Origin: Caldilineaceae bacterium
GTDB taxonomy: Bacteria > Chloroflexota > Anaerolineae > Caldilineales > Caldilineaceae
Length of the DNA: 50,269 bases
NCBI GenBank assembly: GCA_020634815.1
Contig: JACKBA010000045.1
Coordinates: forward strand, 1 to 50,269
Reading direction: 5' to 3'
Shown here piece after piece: positions 17,514 to 26,700 of this stretch. The notes under the pieces are model-generated. The model did no database searches. It saw only the letters and a program-made list of their open reading frames with translations, and had not been told where the DNA came from. How positions within the stretch are numbered: position 1 is the stretch's first letter; each line of letters begins with the position of its first letter. Made by a program: the position numbers and the translations under genes.

Positions 17514-18551
17514 ATGAAGATTCGACCGATGCTCGGCGTGGCGCTACTGGCGCTGAGCGTGATCACGAGCGGCTGTTTCGGACGTAGCGAGGCCCAGGAG
17601 GCCGTCCCCATCCGCACGCCGCGCCCGACCTTTACACCGACGCCGCCGCAGCCGGCGACGCCGGAAGCACCCGCGGCGAGCCAGCCGGCTGTGGAGAACG
17701 CCGCGCCGGTGGTGGAGGCGCAACCTGTGCCCGAACAGCCTGCCCCGGCGGAGCAGGCGGCTGCCCAGCCTGCCGAAGAGGCTGCCGCAGCGCCGCAGAC
17801 CGCCATCGCCGTCATCAACGAAGATCTTATCAATATCCGCCGCGGCCCCGGTTTGCAATATCCCGTGCTCAAGCTGGGCATGCGCGGCGACCAGTACACG
17901 CTCATTGGCCGCAGCGCCGACGACGAGTGGTGGCAGATCTGCTGCATCGAGGAACTCCCCGGCTGGATCACGCAGCAATATGTGGACGCCGACGGTCCGG
18001 TCGACGGCATCGCCGTGGCCGATCCCGACGCCGAGGTGCAGGCACTCGTCGTGGCGCCGCCCACACCGGAACAGGCCGCCACCGCTGCACCGGTCGTCGA
18101 AGCGGCGCCTCCGGTCGAAGCCGCACCCGAGGCTGTGACCGAGGCGCCGGCTACAGAGGAAGCCCCGGCCGAGCCGCCCGCTCCTGCCTTCGAGTTCAAC
18201 CTGGCGACCCAGGAACGCTTCCCCGAGAGCAATGACCTGGTGCGTGTCTTCCTCTACGTGAGCCAGGGCGACAAGGCGGTGCCGGGCTACAGCCTGCGTG
18301 TCGTCCACGACGGTGTGGAGATGCCGGTGACGGCAACCTCGGCGGACCAGGCCGGCATGACCTGGCCCACGGCCAGCCCGCGCCAGCGCTTTCAGAACAT
18401 GAAGGTCGAGTTCCCCGGTGTCAGTTCTGCGGGAACTTGGGAAATCCAGTTGCTCGACGGCGGCAAGGCGCCCGCCGGCCCGGTCGCTACCTTCACGCTT
18501 GCCGCAACCGACACCGACCGGGAACTCTACGTTCGCTACGAAAAGCCGTAA
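17514..18551 (+). CDS. SH3-domain lipoprotein
   Basis: A 345-residue lipoprotein with signal peptide MKIRPMLGVALLALSVITSGC (lipidated Cys21), an Ala/Pro/Glu-rich linker, an SH3_3-type domain at about 97-162 (NIRRGPGLQYPVLKLG..WWQICCIE..GWITQQYVDADG), a second Ala/Pro/Glu linker, and a C-terminal beta domain (about 225-345). The RGPG..YP..WxxI/VCC pattern is shared with the SH3 domain of the preceding lipoprotein, so the two are probably ancient duplicates. ATG 17514 is preferred over an in-frame ATG at 17472 because it begins the signal peptide exactly; the ribosome site there (AGAAAGAAG) is weak. The glycosyltransferase gene starts 6 nt after the stop, indicating an operon. Confidence 0.85.
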   Translation: MKIRPMLGVALLALSVITSGCFGRSEAQEAVPIRTPRPTFTPTPPQPATPEAPAASQPAVENAAPVVEAQPVPEQPAPAEQAAAQPAEEAAAAPQTAIAVINEDLINIRRGPGLQYPVLKLGMRGDQYTLIGRSADDEWWQICCIEELPGWITQQYVDADGPVDGIAVADPDAEVQALVVAPPTPEQAATAAPVVEAAPPVEAAPEAVTEAPATEEAPAEPPAPAFEFNLATQERFPESNDLVRVFLYVSQGDKAVPGYSLRVVHDGVEMPVTATSADQAGMTWPTASPRQRFQNMKVEFPGVSSAGTWEIQLLDGGKAPAGPVATFTLAATDTDRELYVRYEKP

Positions 18552-18557
18552 CTGCTC

Positions 18558-21350
18558 ATGAGCACTGCGATCCGGCCTGCCCGCATTGGGTGGGTCCTGG
18601 TGCTGTTGTTCGCCGCCGGCGTGCTGCTGCGGGCGCTGCGCCTTGCCTGGCAGCCGCTCTGGTGGGATGAGGGCTACAGCGTCTACTTCGCCACCGAGCC
18701 GCTGGCGCGCATGGTGGCGCTGACGGCGCAGGACATCCACCCGCCGCTCTACTATGCCCTGCTCCATCTGTGGATTCAGCTCTGGGGCAGCGCGCAACCC
18801 GTCGTCGACCGCATGCTCTCCGTGCTGCTGGGCGTGGCCGCGCTGCCCTTGCAGGCGTGGCTGGCGTGGACGCTCTACCCCGGACGCCGGCGCATCCTGG
18901 TGGTGGCCGTCCTGCTGCTGGCGCTCAGCCCCATGCATCTCTTCTACAGCCAGGAAGTGCGCATGTACGGGCTAGGCCTGACGCTCAGCACGGCGAGCAC
19001 GGCCTGTTTCTGGCGCTGGCTGCGCCGGCTGGATCGTGGCGACTCGGCGGCAAGGTGGTTGCTGCCTGCGCTGGGCTACGTCGTGTTCACGACAGCGGGT
19101 CTCTACACCCTCTACTATTTCGCCTTTGTCCCTGCCGGCCATCTGCTGTGGGCGCTGATCCACTACCGGCGCACGCTGCGACGCTTTGGGGCGGTCGTCG
19201 CTGCCCAGGCGATGGTGGCGCTCCTCTACCTGCCGTGGATCGTCTATGCCGTGCCGCGGCTGGTGACGTATGTCGGCGCCAAGGTCCAGTCCGACCAGGA
19301 CGCGGCACTCGACCCGGTGAGTTATCTGGCCCGCCACCTGGGCGCCTATACCGGCGGGCATCTGCCCTGGCTTGACGGGGCGACGCCGTGGCCGCTGTTC
19401 TTTGGGCTGGCCGCGGTGCTCCTGGTGGCCGCGGGGCTGGCACTGGCCAGGCGCCGTCCAGCTTCGCCGGGGGATGGCGATCGCGCGGCCACGGCCCTGC
19501 TGGTCACGCTGCTTGGCGTGGCCTTTGCCGGCGGCTGGCTGGTGAGCCTGCGCTATCCCTTCTTCCCCGAAGGCGGCGAGCGCCTGCTCCTCTTTGCCCT
19601 GCCCTATGCACTGCTCTTGCTGGCGGTGGCGATCGACCGCACGTGGCGCGTCTATTTCACCGGTGCAGCGGCGTTGGTGCTACTGCTTGTGGCCGGCGCG
19701 GCCGGTATCTACGTCTACTACACGACGCCGCGCTACTCGGCCCACGACTACCGGCCCATCTTGCGCCAGATCGTGCAGCAGGGGCGCAACGAAGACACGC
19801 TGCTGGCCATCTTTCCCTGGCAGGTCGGCTACTGGCGCGCCTATACACCGCAAGACGATGCGGCGCTTTCCGGGCCGGCGCCGCTGCTGCTGACCGCGGC
19901 CAACGACGCGGTGGCGTGGTCGCCCGCTGTCCAGGCCGCGCTCGACGAAGCCCTACAACGCGGCGCCATCTGGTTCCCTGAGCCGCTCAGCTTTGGCAGT
20001 TCGCTGCCCGGTGAGATCGAGGAGTACCTGGCCGGACGCAGCGCCAACCTGGAGAATCGCTGGTACGATGCCACGCGGCTCACGGCTTGGGCCGACCTGC
20101 CGGCGCCAGCGCCTGTTGCGACGACCCATGACTTCGGCGCCGTGCAATTGGTCGTCGCGGCAACGACCCCGGATACCGTCGCTGCGGCCAACGAGCCGGT
20201 GTCCGTCCTGCTGACGTGGCGCGTGGCCGAGCCGGCGGACTTGAACGTGAGTCTGCGCCTGCTGGATGATCAGGGCGATGTGTGGAGCAGCCGCGAGTAC
20301 GCAGCGGCGTGGTCGGGTGTGGCGCCGGGCGCTGAGGTGACGGAGCAGGTCGGGCTGGTCGTGCCGGTGGGCCTGCCGCCGGGCGCGTACCAGGTCGGCG
20401 TCAGCGTGGCACGGCAGCAGGCGGACGGGGGCAGCGCCGAAGCGCTCACGCTGGCCGGCAGCGATCGCGTGGACGCCCTCATCGGCCAGACAACGGTGAC
20501 GGCGCCGACCGAGCCGCAGCCTGCCGCACGCCTGCCGATCCGCACGCCCTTGTCGCCGGCGGTGGTGCAGGAGGGCATCGCCTTTCTGGGCTTCACCGGT
20601 CCGGACGCCGAGCGCCCGCTACTGGCGGGAACCGAGCTTGGCCTGACGCTCTTCTTGCAGGCGCAGGAGGACGCACCGTCGCCGCGCTCGCTCTACGTCA
20701 GCCTGCTCGACGGCAGCGGCAACGGCGTTGCGGGCTATGAAGGCTGGCCGCTGCCTGACTATGCGGCCGATCTGCTGAGCCGCGATGAGTTGCTGCGGCT
20801 GCCGGTGCGCTTCTTTGTGCCCGGCGTCATCGGCAGCGGCGACTATCGGCTGGCAGCAGGCTTTGTCGACGCAGCGACCGGCGCAAAGCGCCCGCCCGTG
20901 ACGCTGGGCGAGGTGCGTATCGAGCAGCGCCGCGCCGCGTTCGACCGGCGTACGCCGGCCCAGTTGCTGCCCACACCGGCGCAATTCGGGACTCATGCGC
21001 TCCTCTACGGCTACGACCGGGACGAGACTGAGGCCGGCGACACGCTCATTCGGCTCTACTGGGAGATCATGCAGCCGCTGCTGCCGCCGCATCACATCTT
21101 TGTGCACGCCGACGACGCCGGCGGCGCGACGCTCGCCCAGCAGGACGGGCCGCCCGTCACTGTGACCGGCCCTGCCCCGAGTGGGAGCTGGCAGCCGGGC
21201 GAGTTCCTCATCACCGAGCACCGGCTGCGCGTGCCGCCGGACACGGTTGTCAACGTCGGCATCTACGAGCCGGCCACCACCGTGCGCCTGCCCGTTACCG
21301 TCGACGGCCAGCCGGCCGGGGACAGCGTGCGCCTGGCGAGCACCCCGTAG
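18558..21350 (+). CDS. GT39-type membrane glycosyltransferase with beta-rich tail
   Basis: A 930-residue protein. The N-terminal ~430 residues are polytopic and carry marks of the PMT/ArnT (GT39, PMT_2) superfamily: acidic pair WWDEGY (35-40), HPPLYY (61-66) in the first extracytoplasmic loops, and a SQEVRMYGL motif. These enzymes move sugars from polyprenyl-phosphate carriers onto proteins or surface polymers on the outer face of the membrane. The C-terminal ~500 residues are soluble and beta-rich, apparently with two or three Ig-like repeats. Two SH3 lipoproteins precede it within a few bases, so they could be substrates, or partners in surface glycosylation (inference). Confidence 0.85.
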   Translation: MSTAIRPARIGWVLVLLFAAGVLLRALRLAWQPLWWDEGYSVYFATEPLARMVALTAQDIHPPLYYALLHLWIQLWGSAQPVVDRMLSVLLGVAALPLQAWLAWTLYPGRRRILVVAVLLLALSPMHLFYSQEVRMYGLGLTLSTASTACFWRWLRRLDRGDSAARWLLPALGYVVFTTAGLYTLYYFAFVPAGHLLWALIHYRRTLRRFGAVVAAQAMVALLYLPWIVYAVPRLVTYVGAKVQSDQDAALDPVSYLARHLGAYTGGHLPWLDGATPWPLFFGLAAVLLVAAGLALARRRPASPGDGDRAATALLVTLLGVAFAGGWLVSLRYPFFPEGGERLLLFALPYALLLLAVAIDRTWRVYFTGAAALVLLLVAGAAGIYVYYTTPRYSAHDYRPILRQIVQQGRNEDTLLAIFPWQVGYWRAYTPQDDAALSGPAPLLLTAANDAVAWSPAVQAALDEALQRGAIWFPEPLSFGSSLPGEIEEYLAGRSANLENRWYDATRLTAWADLPAPAPVATTHDFGAVQLVVAATTPDTVAAANEPVSVLLTWRVAEPADLNVSLRLLDDQGDVWSSREYAAAWSGVAPGAEVTEQVGLVVPVGLPPGAYQVGVSVARQQADGGSAEALTLAGSDRVDALIGQTTVTAPTEPQPAARLPIRTPLSPAVVQEGIAFLGFTGPDAERPLLAGTELGLTLFLQAQEDAPSPRSLYVSLLDGSGNGVAGYEGWPLPDYAADLLSRDELLRLPVRFFVPGVIGSGDYRLAAGFVDAATGAKRPPVTLGEVRIEQRRAAFDRRTPAQLLPTPAQFGTHALLYGYDRDETEAGDTLIRLYWEIMQPLLPPHHIFVHADDAGGATLAQQDGPPVTVTGPAPSGSWQPGEFLITEHRLRVPPDTVVNVGIYEPATTVRLPVTVDGQPAGDSVRLASTP

Positions 21351-21387
21351 CCGAAGGCGGGTGCAATGCAACCTGGTGGTACGAATT

Positions 21388-21452
21388 ACGTCCCCGGCAC
21401 TATGCACAACTATTTGGTCGAAGCCTCGGCTGCTGCACAGTGCCGGGGACGT
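21388..21452. repeat. CCCCGGCAC palindromic repeat, copy A
   Basis: ACGTCCCCGGCACT (21388-21401) is the exact reverse complement of AGTGCCGGGGACGT (21439-21452), with 37 nt between. Further copies lie at 37832-37897 and 43840-43905. All three are intergenic. Confidence 0.9.
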
Positions 21453-21495
21453 TGTTTGCCCCAAATGTGAAGAAGACCCGCCGAAAGCAGCAACC

Positions 21496-21524
21496 TTTAC
21501 GCTACCTGCGCCGTATTGTATGAT
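21496..21524 (+). promoter_or_regulatory. promoter for small helical protein gene
   Basis: TTTACG (21496-21501), a 17-bp spacer and TATGAT (21519-21524), about 85 nt before the next start codon. Confidence 0.5.
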
Positions 21525-21609
21525 GATTTACGGGTAGCGGTGAGCGCGCTGTGCACGCTGCGTCGTTACTCATCGGGAGAACTATGAATTCAAACGGGAG
21601 ATTGAAATC

Positions 21610-22104
21610 ATGGAAAACAGCGAACAGAGCAAGCCGAATCCGGAAGCAACGACGGGACAGAGCGAAAGCAGCACCGATGCGACCAATCGCCAGGCAACGC
21701 AGGAGTTGATGGACGAACTGGCCGATCTCGCCAATCGCCTGACCACGTTGGGCAAGTCCTGGTGGAACAGTGACGAACGCAAGCGCATCGAGACCGATCT
21801 GCGCTCGGGTATCGAGACGCTGGGCACCTCGTTGGAGAGCAGTTTCCAGCAGGTCGCCTCGTCGCAAGAGGCCAAGGAGATCCAGACCAAGGCCGGCGAG
21901 GTGGGCGAGAAGGTGACGAGCAGCAAGTTCGTCGCCGACCTGGCCACCGCGCTGAAGTCGGGCCTGGCCTCGCTGGGCGAGCAGTTGGACAAGGTCGCCA
22001 AGGACATGGAGGCCAAGAGTGCTGCACATCCTGCGCCCGATGCGGCGCCAAAGGATGACGCGCCGGCCGACGACCCGAAGGATATTCCCATCGACAAGGC
22101 ATAG
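21610..22104 (+). CDS. small acidic helical protein, function unknown
   Basis: A 164-residue soluble protein that I do not recognise. It has no signal peptide or membrane span. The N-terminal 25 residues are polar (Ser, Thr, Gln, Glu); the middle (about 28-135) reads as amphipathic helices with regular Leu/Ile/Val spacing and could form a coiled coil or helical bundle, somewhat like apolipoprotein-type or gas-vesicle/stress proteins; the C-terminus is Ala/Pro/Asp-rich and disordered. It forms its own transcription unit between the promoter at 21496 and a strong terminator. GGGAGA lies about 8 nt before the ATG. The reading frame and codon use look like those of the genes around it, so I consider it real. 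Confidence 0.7.
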   Translation: MENSEQSKPNPEATTGQSESSTDATNRQATQELMDELADLANRLTTLGKSWWNSDERKRIETDLRSGIETLGTSLESSFQQVASSQEAKEIQTKAGEVGEKVTSSKFVADLATALKSGLASLGEQLDKVAKDMEAKSAAHPAPDAAPKDDAPADDPKDIPIDKA

Positions 22105-22124
22105 CCGGGCTGGGCAGGAAGAGT

Positions 22125-22172
22125 CAGGCGGGCAGGATAGAGGCTTTTCCTCCATCCTGCCCGCCTGTTTTT
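22125..22172 (+). terminator. rho-independent terminator
   Basis: CAGGCGGGCAGGAT (22125-22138) pairs perfectly with ATCCTGCCCGCCTG (22154-22167); a GAGG/CCTC extension closes the loop, and TTTTT follows (22168-22172). It lies 20 nt after the small helical protein's stop. Confidence 0.92.
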
Positions 22173-22285
22173 ATTGCGATGCTGGCGCGCCGGTTGTGCA
22201 GTCAGGCCTGCGATCCCACCATTGAGCATGGAGAAAGTCTGCCGGTTGGGCCATCCCTCGGCCGGCCTGTGCGACAGCGAACAAA

Positions 22286-22310
22286 GACCCCAGCCGGTCA
22301 GGCTGGGGTC
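22286..22310. terminator. hairpin between convergent units
   Basis: GACCCCAGCC and GGCTGGGGTC form a perfect 10-bp stem with a 5-nt loop. Read on the minus strand it is followed by TTTGTT and could end the defence cassette. The rest of the 22105-22500 gap holds the upstream terminator and an extension of the YgjP-like frame. Confidence 0.6.
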
Positions 22311-22398
22311 TCGGGGTTTCACTTCGTATGCTGAGAGAAGGCGGGATAGGCATGCCGCGCGCGGCGGCCTATCGAGCGACTACAGATCCGCGGTTGGC

Positions 22399-22500
22399 TC
22401 ACGAGATGGGATCGAGCGGGTGGTTCTCATTCCACAACGTGGTGAGTTCGTCCATCGTCTTGCCGATCTTCTGGCGGTTGACAATGACGTATTTTGTGGT
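22399..22500 (-). other. reading frame continuing after metallopeptidase stop
   Basis: Past the TAA of the YgjP-like gene (22501-22503) the same frame stays open for 33 codons to a TGA at 22399-22401. The translation (TTKYVIVNRQKIGKTMDEL, then TTLWNENHPLDPIS) looks protein-like, with balanced composition. No start codon suits an independent gene apart from an internal ATG giving 18 residues. It may be a lost C-terminal extension or the remains of a small downstream gene. Confidence 0.35.
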
Positions 22501-23154
22501 TTAGGTGATCTCCACCTGCTTCAATTCTTCGCGCCGTTTCCGCCAATCGGGCATGACGCGGTCCATCAGCGCATAGAAGCCCTTGCCGTGGTTGAGCTCG
22601 ACCAGGTGGCAGAGTTCGTGCACGACCACGTAGTCGACGCACGGCTTGGGCGCCCGCATGAGGTGCAGGTTGAGCGTAATCTTGCCCTTGCCGGTGCAGC
22701 TTCCCCAGCGGCTCTTCATGGCGCGGACGGCTAGCTCCGGCTCGGGCAGGGCCAGCGGCTTGAAGCGCGGCAGCAAGGCCGCGACTCGTTCGTGGAAGTG
22801 ACGTTGCGCCTGCCGACGCAGCCATGCCTCGACCTGCGCCTGCACGTAGGCGGTGTTGGCCTTGTTGGGCGTGGTCACTTCGAGATAGCCGCGTGTCAGC
22901 TTCACCCACTCGCGCTCGCCCTCGCTCACTTTCAGACGATAGTGGCGGCCCAGGTACCAGAAGCTCTCGCCGCTCACATAGCGCCGCGGCGGCTGCCTGG
23001 GCGGCAGGGCGGCGAAGTCGCTGCCGGCCGGCGCCTTGACCGTGACCGAGCGGTCGGGGTGCACGTGGATGGCCAGCGTCTTGCGCGCGGCGTAGATCAG
23101 CGTGTATTCGATGGCGGTGTCGCCAAAGTGCAAGGTGTGAATGGACGAAGTCAT
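22501..23154 (-). CDS. YgjP-like M48-family metallopeptidase
   Basis: A 217-residue protein of the YgjP/DUF45 family of zinc-dependent hydrolases (SprT/WLM-like fold). The metal site HELCHLVELNH is intact near residues 179-189, preceded by the family motif MKSRWGSC and followed by FYALMDRVMPDWRKRREEL. Relative to relatives as I remember them, a stretch of about 25 residues between the second beta strand (VTVKAPAGSDF) and the PPRRYVSGES segment appears to be missing; it would normally carry a WILRQQ-like helix. Genes of this family often travel with type I-like restriction systems, and here it is the last gene of such a cassette, 19 nt after the small gene. Its role in defence is unproven. Confidence 0.85.
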   Translation of the reverse strand: MTSSIHTLHFGDTAIEYTLIYAARKTLAIHVHPDRSVTVKAPAGSDFAALPPRQPPRRYVSGESFWYLGRHYRLKVSEGEREWVKLTRGYLEVTTPNKANTAYVQAQVEAWLRRQAQRHFHERVAALLPRFKPLALPEPELAVRAMKSRWGSCTGKGKITLNLHLMRAPKPCVDYVVVHELCHLVELNHGKGFYALMDRVMPDWRKRREELKQVEIT

Positions 23155-23173
23155 GGCAGTGAACGTGCTGGAC

Positions 23174-23674
23174 TCAGCCGGCGCTGGCTACCAGGATACT
23201 GTAGTTCTTGATTAGTGTACTCTTGGCAACCGCCTCTCTTCCGCTGTTCTCCATGCCGGTAACATCTTTGACGTGGAAACCGACGAAGCTATTCAGTGTA
23301 GTCCGGTCGAATTCTCTCTCAAGCGCCCGATACTCAGCCAGCCATGCCGGCCGTCCTTCGATGGCAAGGAATACCTGGTCCGTCACATCGGCCGACCACG
23401 GCTGCGGAATCGTATGCAGCACGCGCATGACAAGGTCACGGATTTCGGCCGTCTTTTGCGATTCGCTTTCCGAGCCGCCCGCCGCGTCTAGTTCCTCACC
23501 GTACGCTTTCTCTTCCTGGAGGTTCTCTCAGATCCGCGCCTGAAACGTAACGCTTTCCTTCGCCGTGCTGCCGTCGGCATAGCGCAGGAGCATGTTGTCG
23601 CCGTTGAGTTGCAGCACGGTGTAGGCGCCCTTGTGGTTGCGATACTGCTTGCCGACTTCGAATGGACCAGACAT
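23174..23674 (-). pseudogene. small cassette protein split by in-frame TGA
   Basis: Two stretches in one frame: codons 1-48 starting at ATG 23672-23674 (MSGPFEVGKQYRNHKGAYTV; good ribosome site GAGAGGTGAG) end in GTFQ/FQARI then TGA at 23528-23530. The frame then continues without interruption (ENLQEEKAYGEELDAAGG..., then MRVLHTIPQPW) to a TAG/TAA-type stop at 23174. Together they would make a protein of about 166 residues: an N-terminal SH3-like beta barrel (GKxYxNxKGxYxVLxLxGDxMxxRYxDG pattern) and a helical C-terminal part. A Trp codon (TGG) at this place would suit the sequence QARIWEN. It lies 88 nt after the helicase gene and before the metallopeptidase gene. Function unknown. Confidence 0.7.
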
Positions 23675-23762
23675 TTGCTCACCTCTCACTCTTAGATTCA
23701 GCTTCCCCGTGCGGACCATGTGTTGCGCCATGCCGCGCTACATCGGCTAGGAAATTCGGCGA

Positions 23763-26700
23763 TCAGGCTGAGATATACTCGTAACACACAAGGTGCAGGT
23801 CAGGGCGGGTGATGATTATCCGTTGCGGCCTTTCGGGAGACTCGGCTACAAATTCCTGATCAGCATGCAAGGCGCGTATCGTATCGAGCAGAGCTGCGAT
23901 ATCACTTCGGGCACTGTACTCTTTCAGCCCAGTTCGCAGTTTCTGTATCGAGGCGCCCACCATGGGCTGTTTGAGAAACCTGCGCAGTTCCTTGATTTCA
24001 TTGCGATCCGTTACTGGATTGTGTGACTGTTCCAACAGAATGCCAGACGCAATATTCTGTTCTTCGGCAACCGGTTTGTTGACGATGGTTGCTGCCTGCT
24101 GATGGGTGAAGTCTTTCAGAATTCCGTCAATGACCTTTTCTTGTAGGTCAAATACATCCAGGTCTTCGTAAGGCGGTGGATAGCGTGGCGTCTCCGGCCC
24201 ACAAGCAATCAACTGCATGATCTGGTAGCGATTGTCGACAATCTCCCGCCGAAACGCGTCGTAGTAACGCCAGAAATGCAGACGCCCGCTATCCGGATGC
24301 GGCGCAGTGTAGTAGAAGAAGATGCCACTTGCTTGTTGGCGCCGCAATCCTGAATGGATGCCATCATTGAGAGTAGTCAACCATTGTTGCGCTTCTGATG
24401 CCAGCACGCGCTGCAACTCGGCGAGCAATGCCTCACTGCTTGCCAGTTCCAGGAAACTCTCTTGTTCTTCGACAACGGAATTGTCCTCGTCGGCGATTCG
24501 GCGCAAGGTGTTGAAGTCGCGAGGAGTAACCACTTCACCGAGAACACTGGCATCGAGGAAGCCGGTCTGGTTGATAACGTCAATCTTCTTGGTAAGGCTC
24601 TCGACGAGCCCGAGTAATTGCTCCAGCTCCTTTTCAGGAAACATGTTGAAGATTGTCAGAACGTCGTAGGATGACCCCAGCCGGTCGATGCGACCGGCGC
24701 GCTGTACCATCCGCGTTGGATTCCAGTGCAGATCGTAGTTGATCAAATACCCACAATCTTGCAGGTTCTGCCCTTCAGACATGACATCGGTGGCAATCAA
24801 GATGTCGATCTCGTCTTCGGTGCCTGCGATCTCAGGGCGTCCGCTGGCAACTGGCGCAAACCGTTCGACAAGACGAACGCGATCAGCGGGTGCGACATCG
24901 CTGTCGATACGCCGAATCGTTGGGTTGCCCATGGCTGCGCGCCACCCTTCGTTTTCCGGACCGGTGAGGGCACGATAGAGATAGCGTCCAGTATCCTTGT
25001 AGTAGCTAAAAACGATCACTTTATGACCGCTCAGGTCACCCGCTAGCAGGTCCTTCAAGGCCTGTAGCTTATCGTCTTCTTTCAATCCCAGTTTGTCGAT
25101 GGAGTACCAAATCGCCGTCAGATTATCGATATCACGCACTAGATCATGATGGATTGCCCGCCGATTGTATTCGCTCGACTTTAGACGGGGCAGGCTTGCG
25201 ATAATCTCGCGCGCTGCCTCGCTTGCATCTATCTCTCCGGCGCGGGAAGTTGGTGTACCGTTGTCATCGTCCGCGGTCTCCTGGTCAAGCAAGCGCATGG
25301 CAATCGCGAACGACGCCGCATCCAACACGATGTCATCCTGAATGTATTCGTCGAAGGTCTTGATAAACTCCAACGCACGACGGATCGATATTCGGAATGC
25401 GTCAATGCTCGACTCAAGGCGCTTGAGAAAGCGGCTTTTGAAGATGCCAACCAAGGCTTGTTGCCGGCCGACTTCAAAGTCATCGCGCACGACATTGGAT
25501 GCTTTATAGGATTCGAGATTGTAGTGAGCCAGATTGAGTTGATCGATGCGGCGCACGATATCGGTGTAGAAGCCTTCATAGGTTGCCTGCAGGTCATACT
25601 CGATTGTCCGCAACTGCCGTGCAGGCCAGCTAATCCGTTTGCCGTTGATCGTGGCATCGGGATAGGCCCGCCGGATGAATTGCCGTGTGCGCCGGATCAC
25701 AACTTCTTCGAGCAGGTTGTAGATGCGAATGCTGCCTTGGTCGATCGAGTCGCGTCGCGCCGCAAGGAAATACTTGTATAGATCCCCGATGCCGGCGGCT
25801 GCAAAGTAGGTCCGGTCATTTCCCGCGAAAAGGTTGATCTGATTGTACAGGTCAAAAATGTTGTTATTGATCGGCGTGGCGGTCAACAGTATCAGCTTCT
25901 TGCGCCCGCCATCGCGACCGCGCCGGCCATTTGCCGCCAGCAACGTTTCCAGCGTCTGATAGCGCTTGACATGGCGATTGCGAAAGTTGTGTGCCTCGTC
26001 GACAAGGATGACATCCACATCGGCAAACGCACGAAGGTCAAAATTGTCCTGGCCGAGGCTTTCCTGCGAGATCACAGTGGCCGCAATAGTGGCCGAGGCC
26101 AGTTCGCGTTGCCACATGGTGCGTAACGACGCCGGGCAGATTACCAATGCCTTTTGGCGCATGTGATAGGCGTAATCTTCCAGCAGTTTCTTGCCGATCC
26201 AGGTTTTGCCGAGCCCTACCGAATCGGCAACGATGACGCCATCGTAGCGCGCCAGGATGCGCCGCGCTTTCTTGACGGCATCCTCCTGGAATTCGCTCAA
26301 TTCGACCGCCGAACGCGTCACCGTCTGGCCTACATCACCATCGAGATCGTCACGGAAATATTCGTACAACGCCTTCATATAGATCTCGTAGGGCGTATAC
26401 TCGCGTCCGCCGAACTTTGAGTCCTCAAGCAACTCGATCAACTCTTCTTTGAATTCGCCTGCCTCTCGCCATCGAGCATCGAACCACCTGGCCAGGTCGA
26501 GAATCGCACGGGCGCCGACTTCGCTCTTGAGTAGGAGTTGATTCTCCAGCGATATTCGAGCGTTCAACTGACGCTGTTTGTGGTGTGCCACCTCGCTGCG
26601 CGCAACCTGGTCATCGACCTCATCCTGTTCGAGCAGGGTCTTGTGGACAAGATTCAGTTCGTTGTTGTGTCTGAGACCTGGCCCGGTAAAGTTGCTGCTC

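Noticed and set aside
23528..23530. TGA as a tryptophan codon (genetic code change)
   Set aside because: Many clear genes here end with TGA at the expected place, so genome-wide reassignment is not supported; a local nonsense change or error is simpler.
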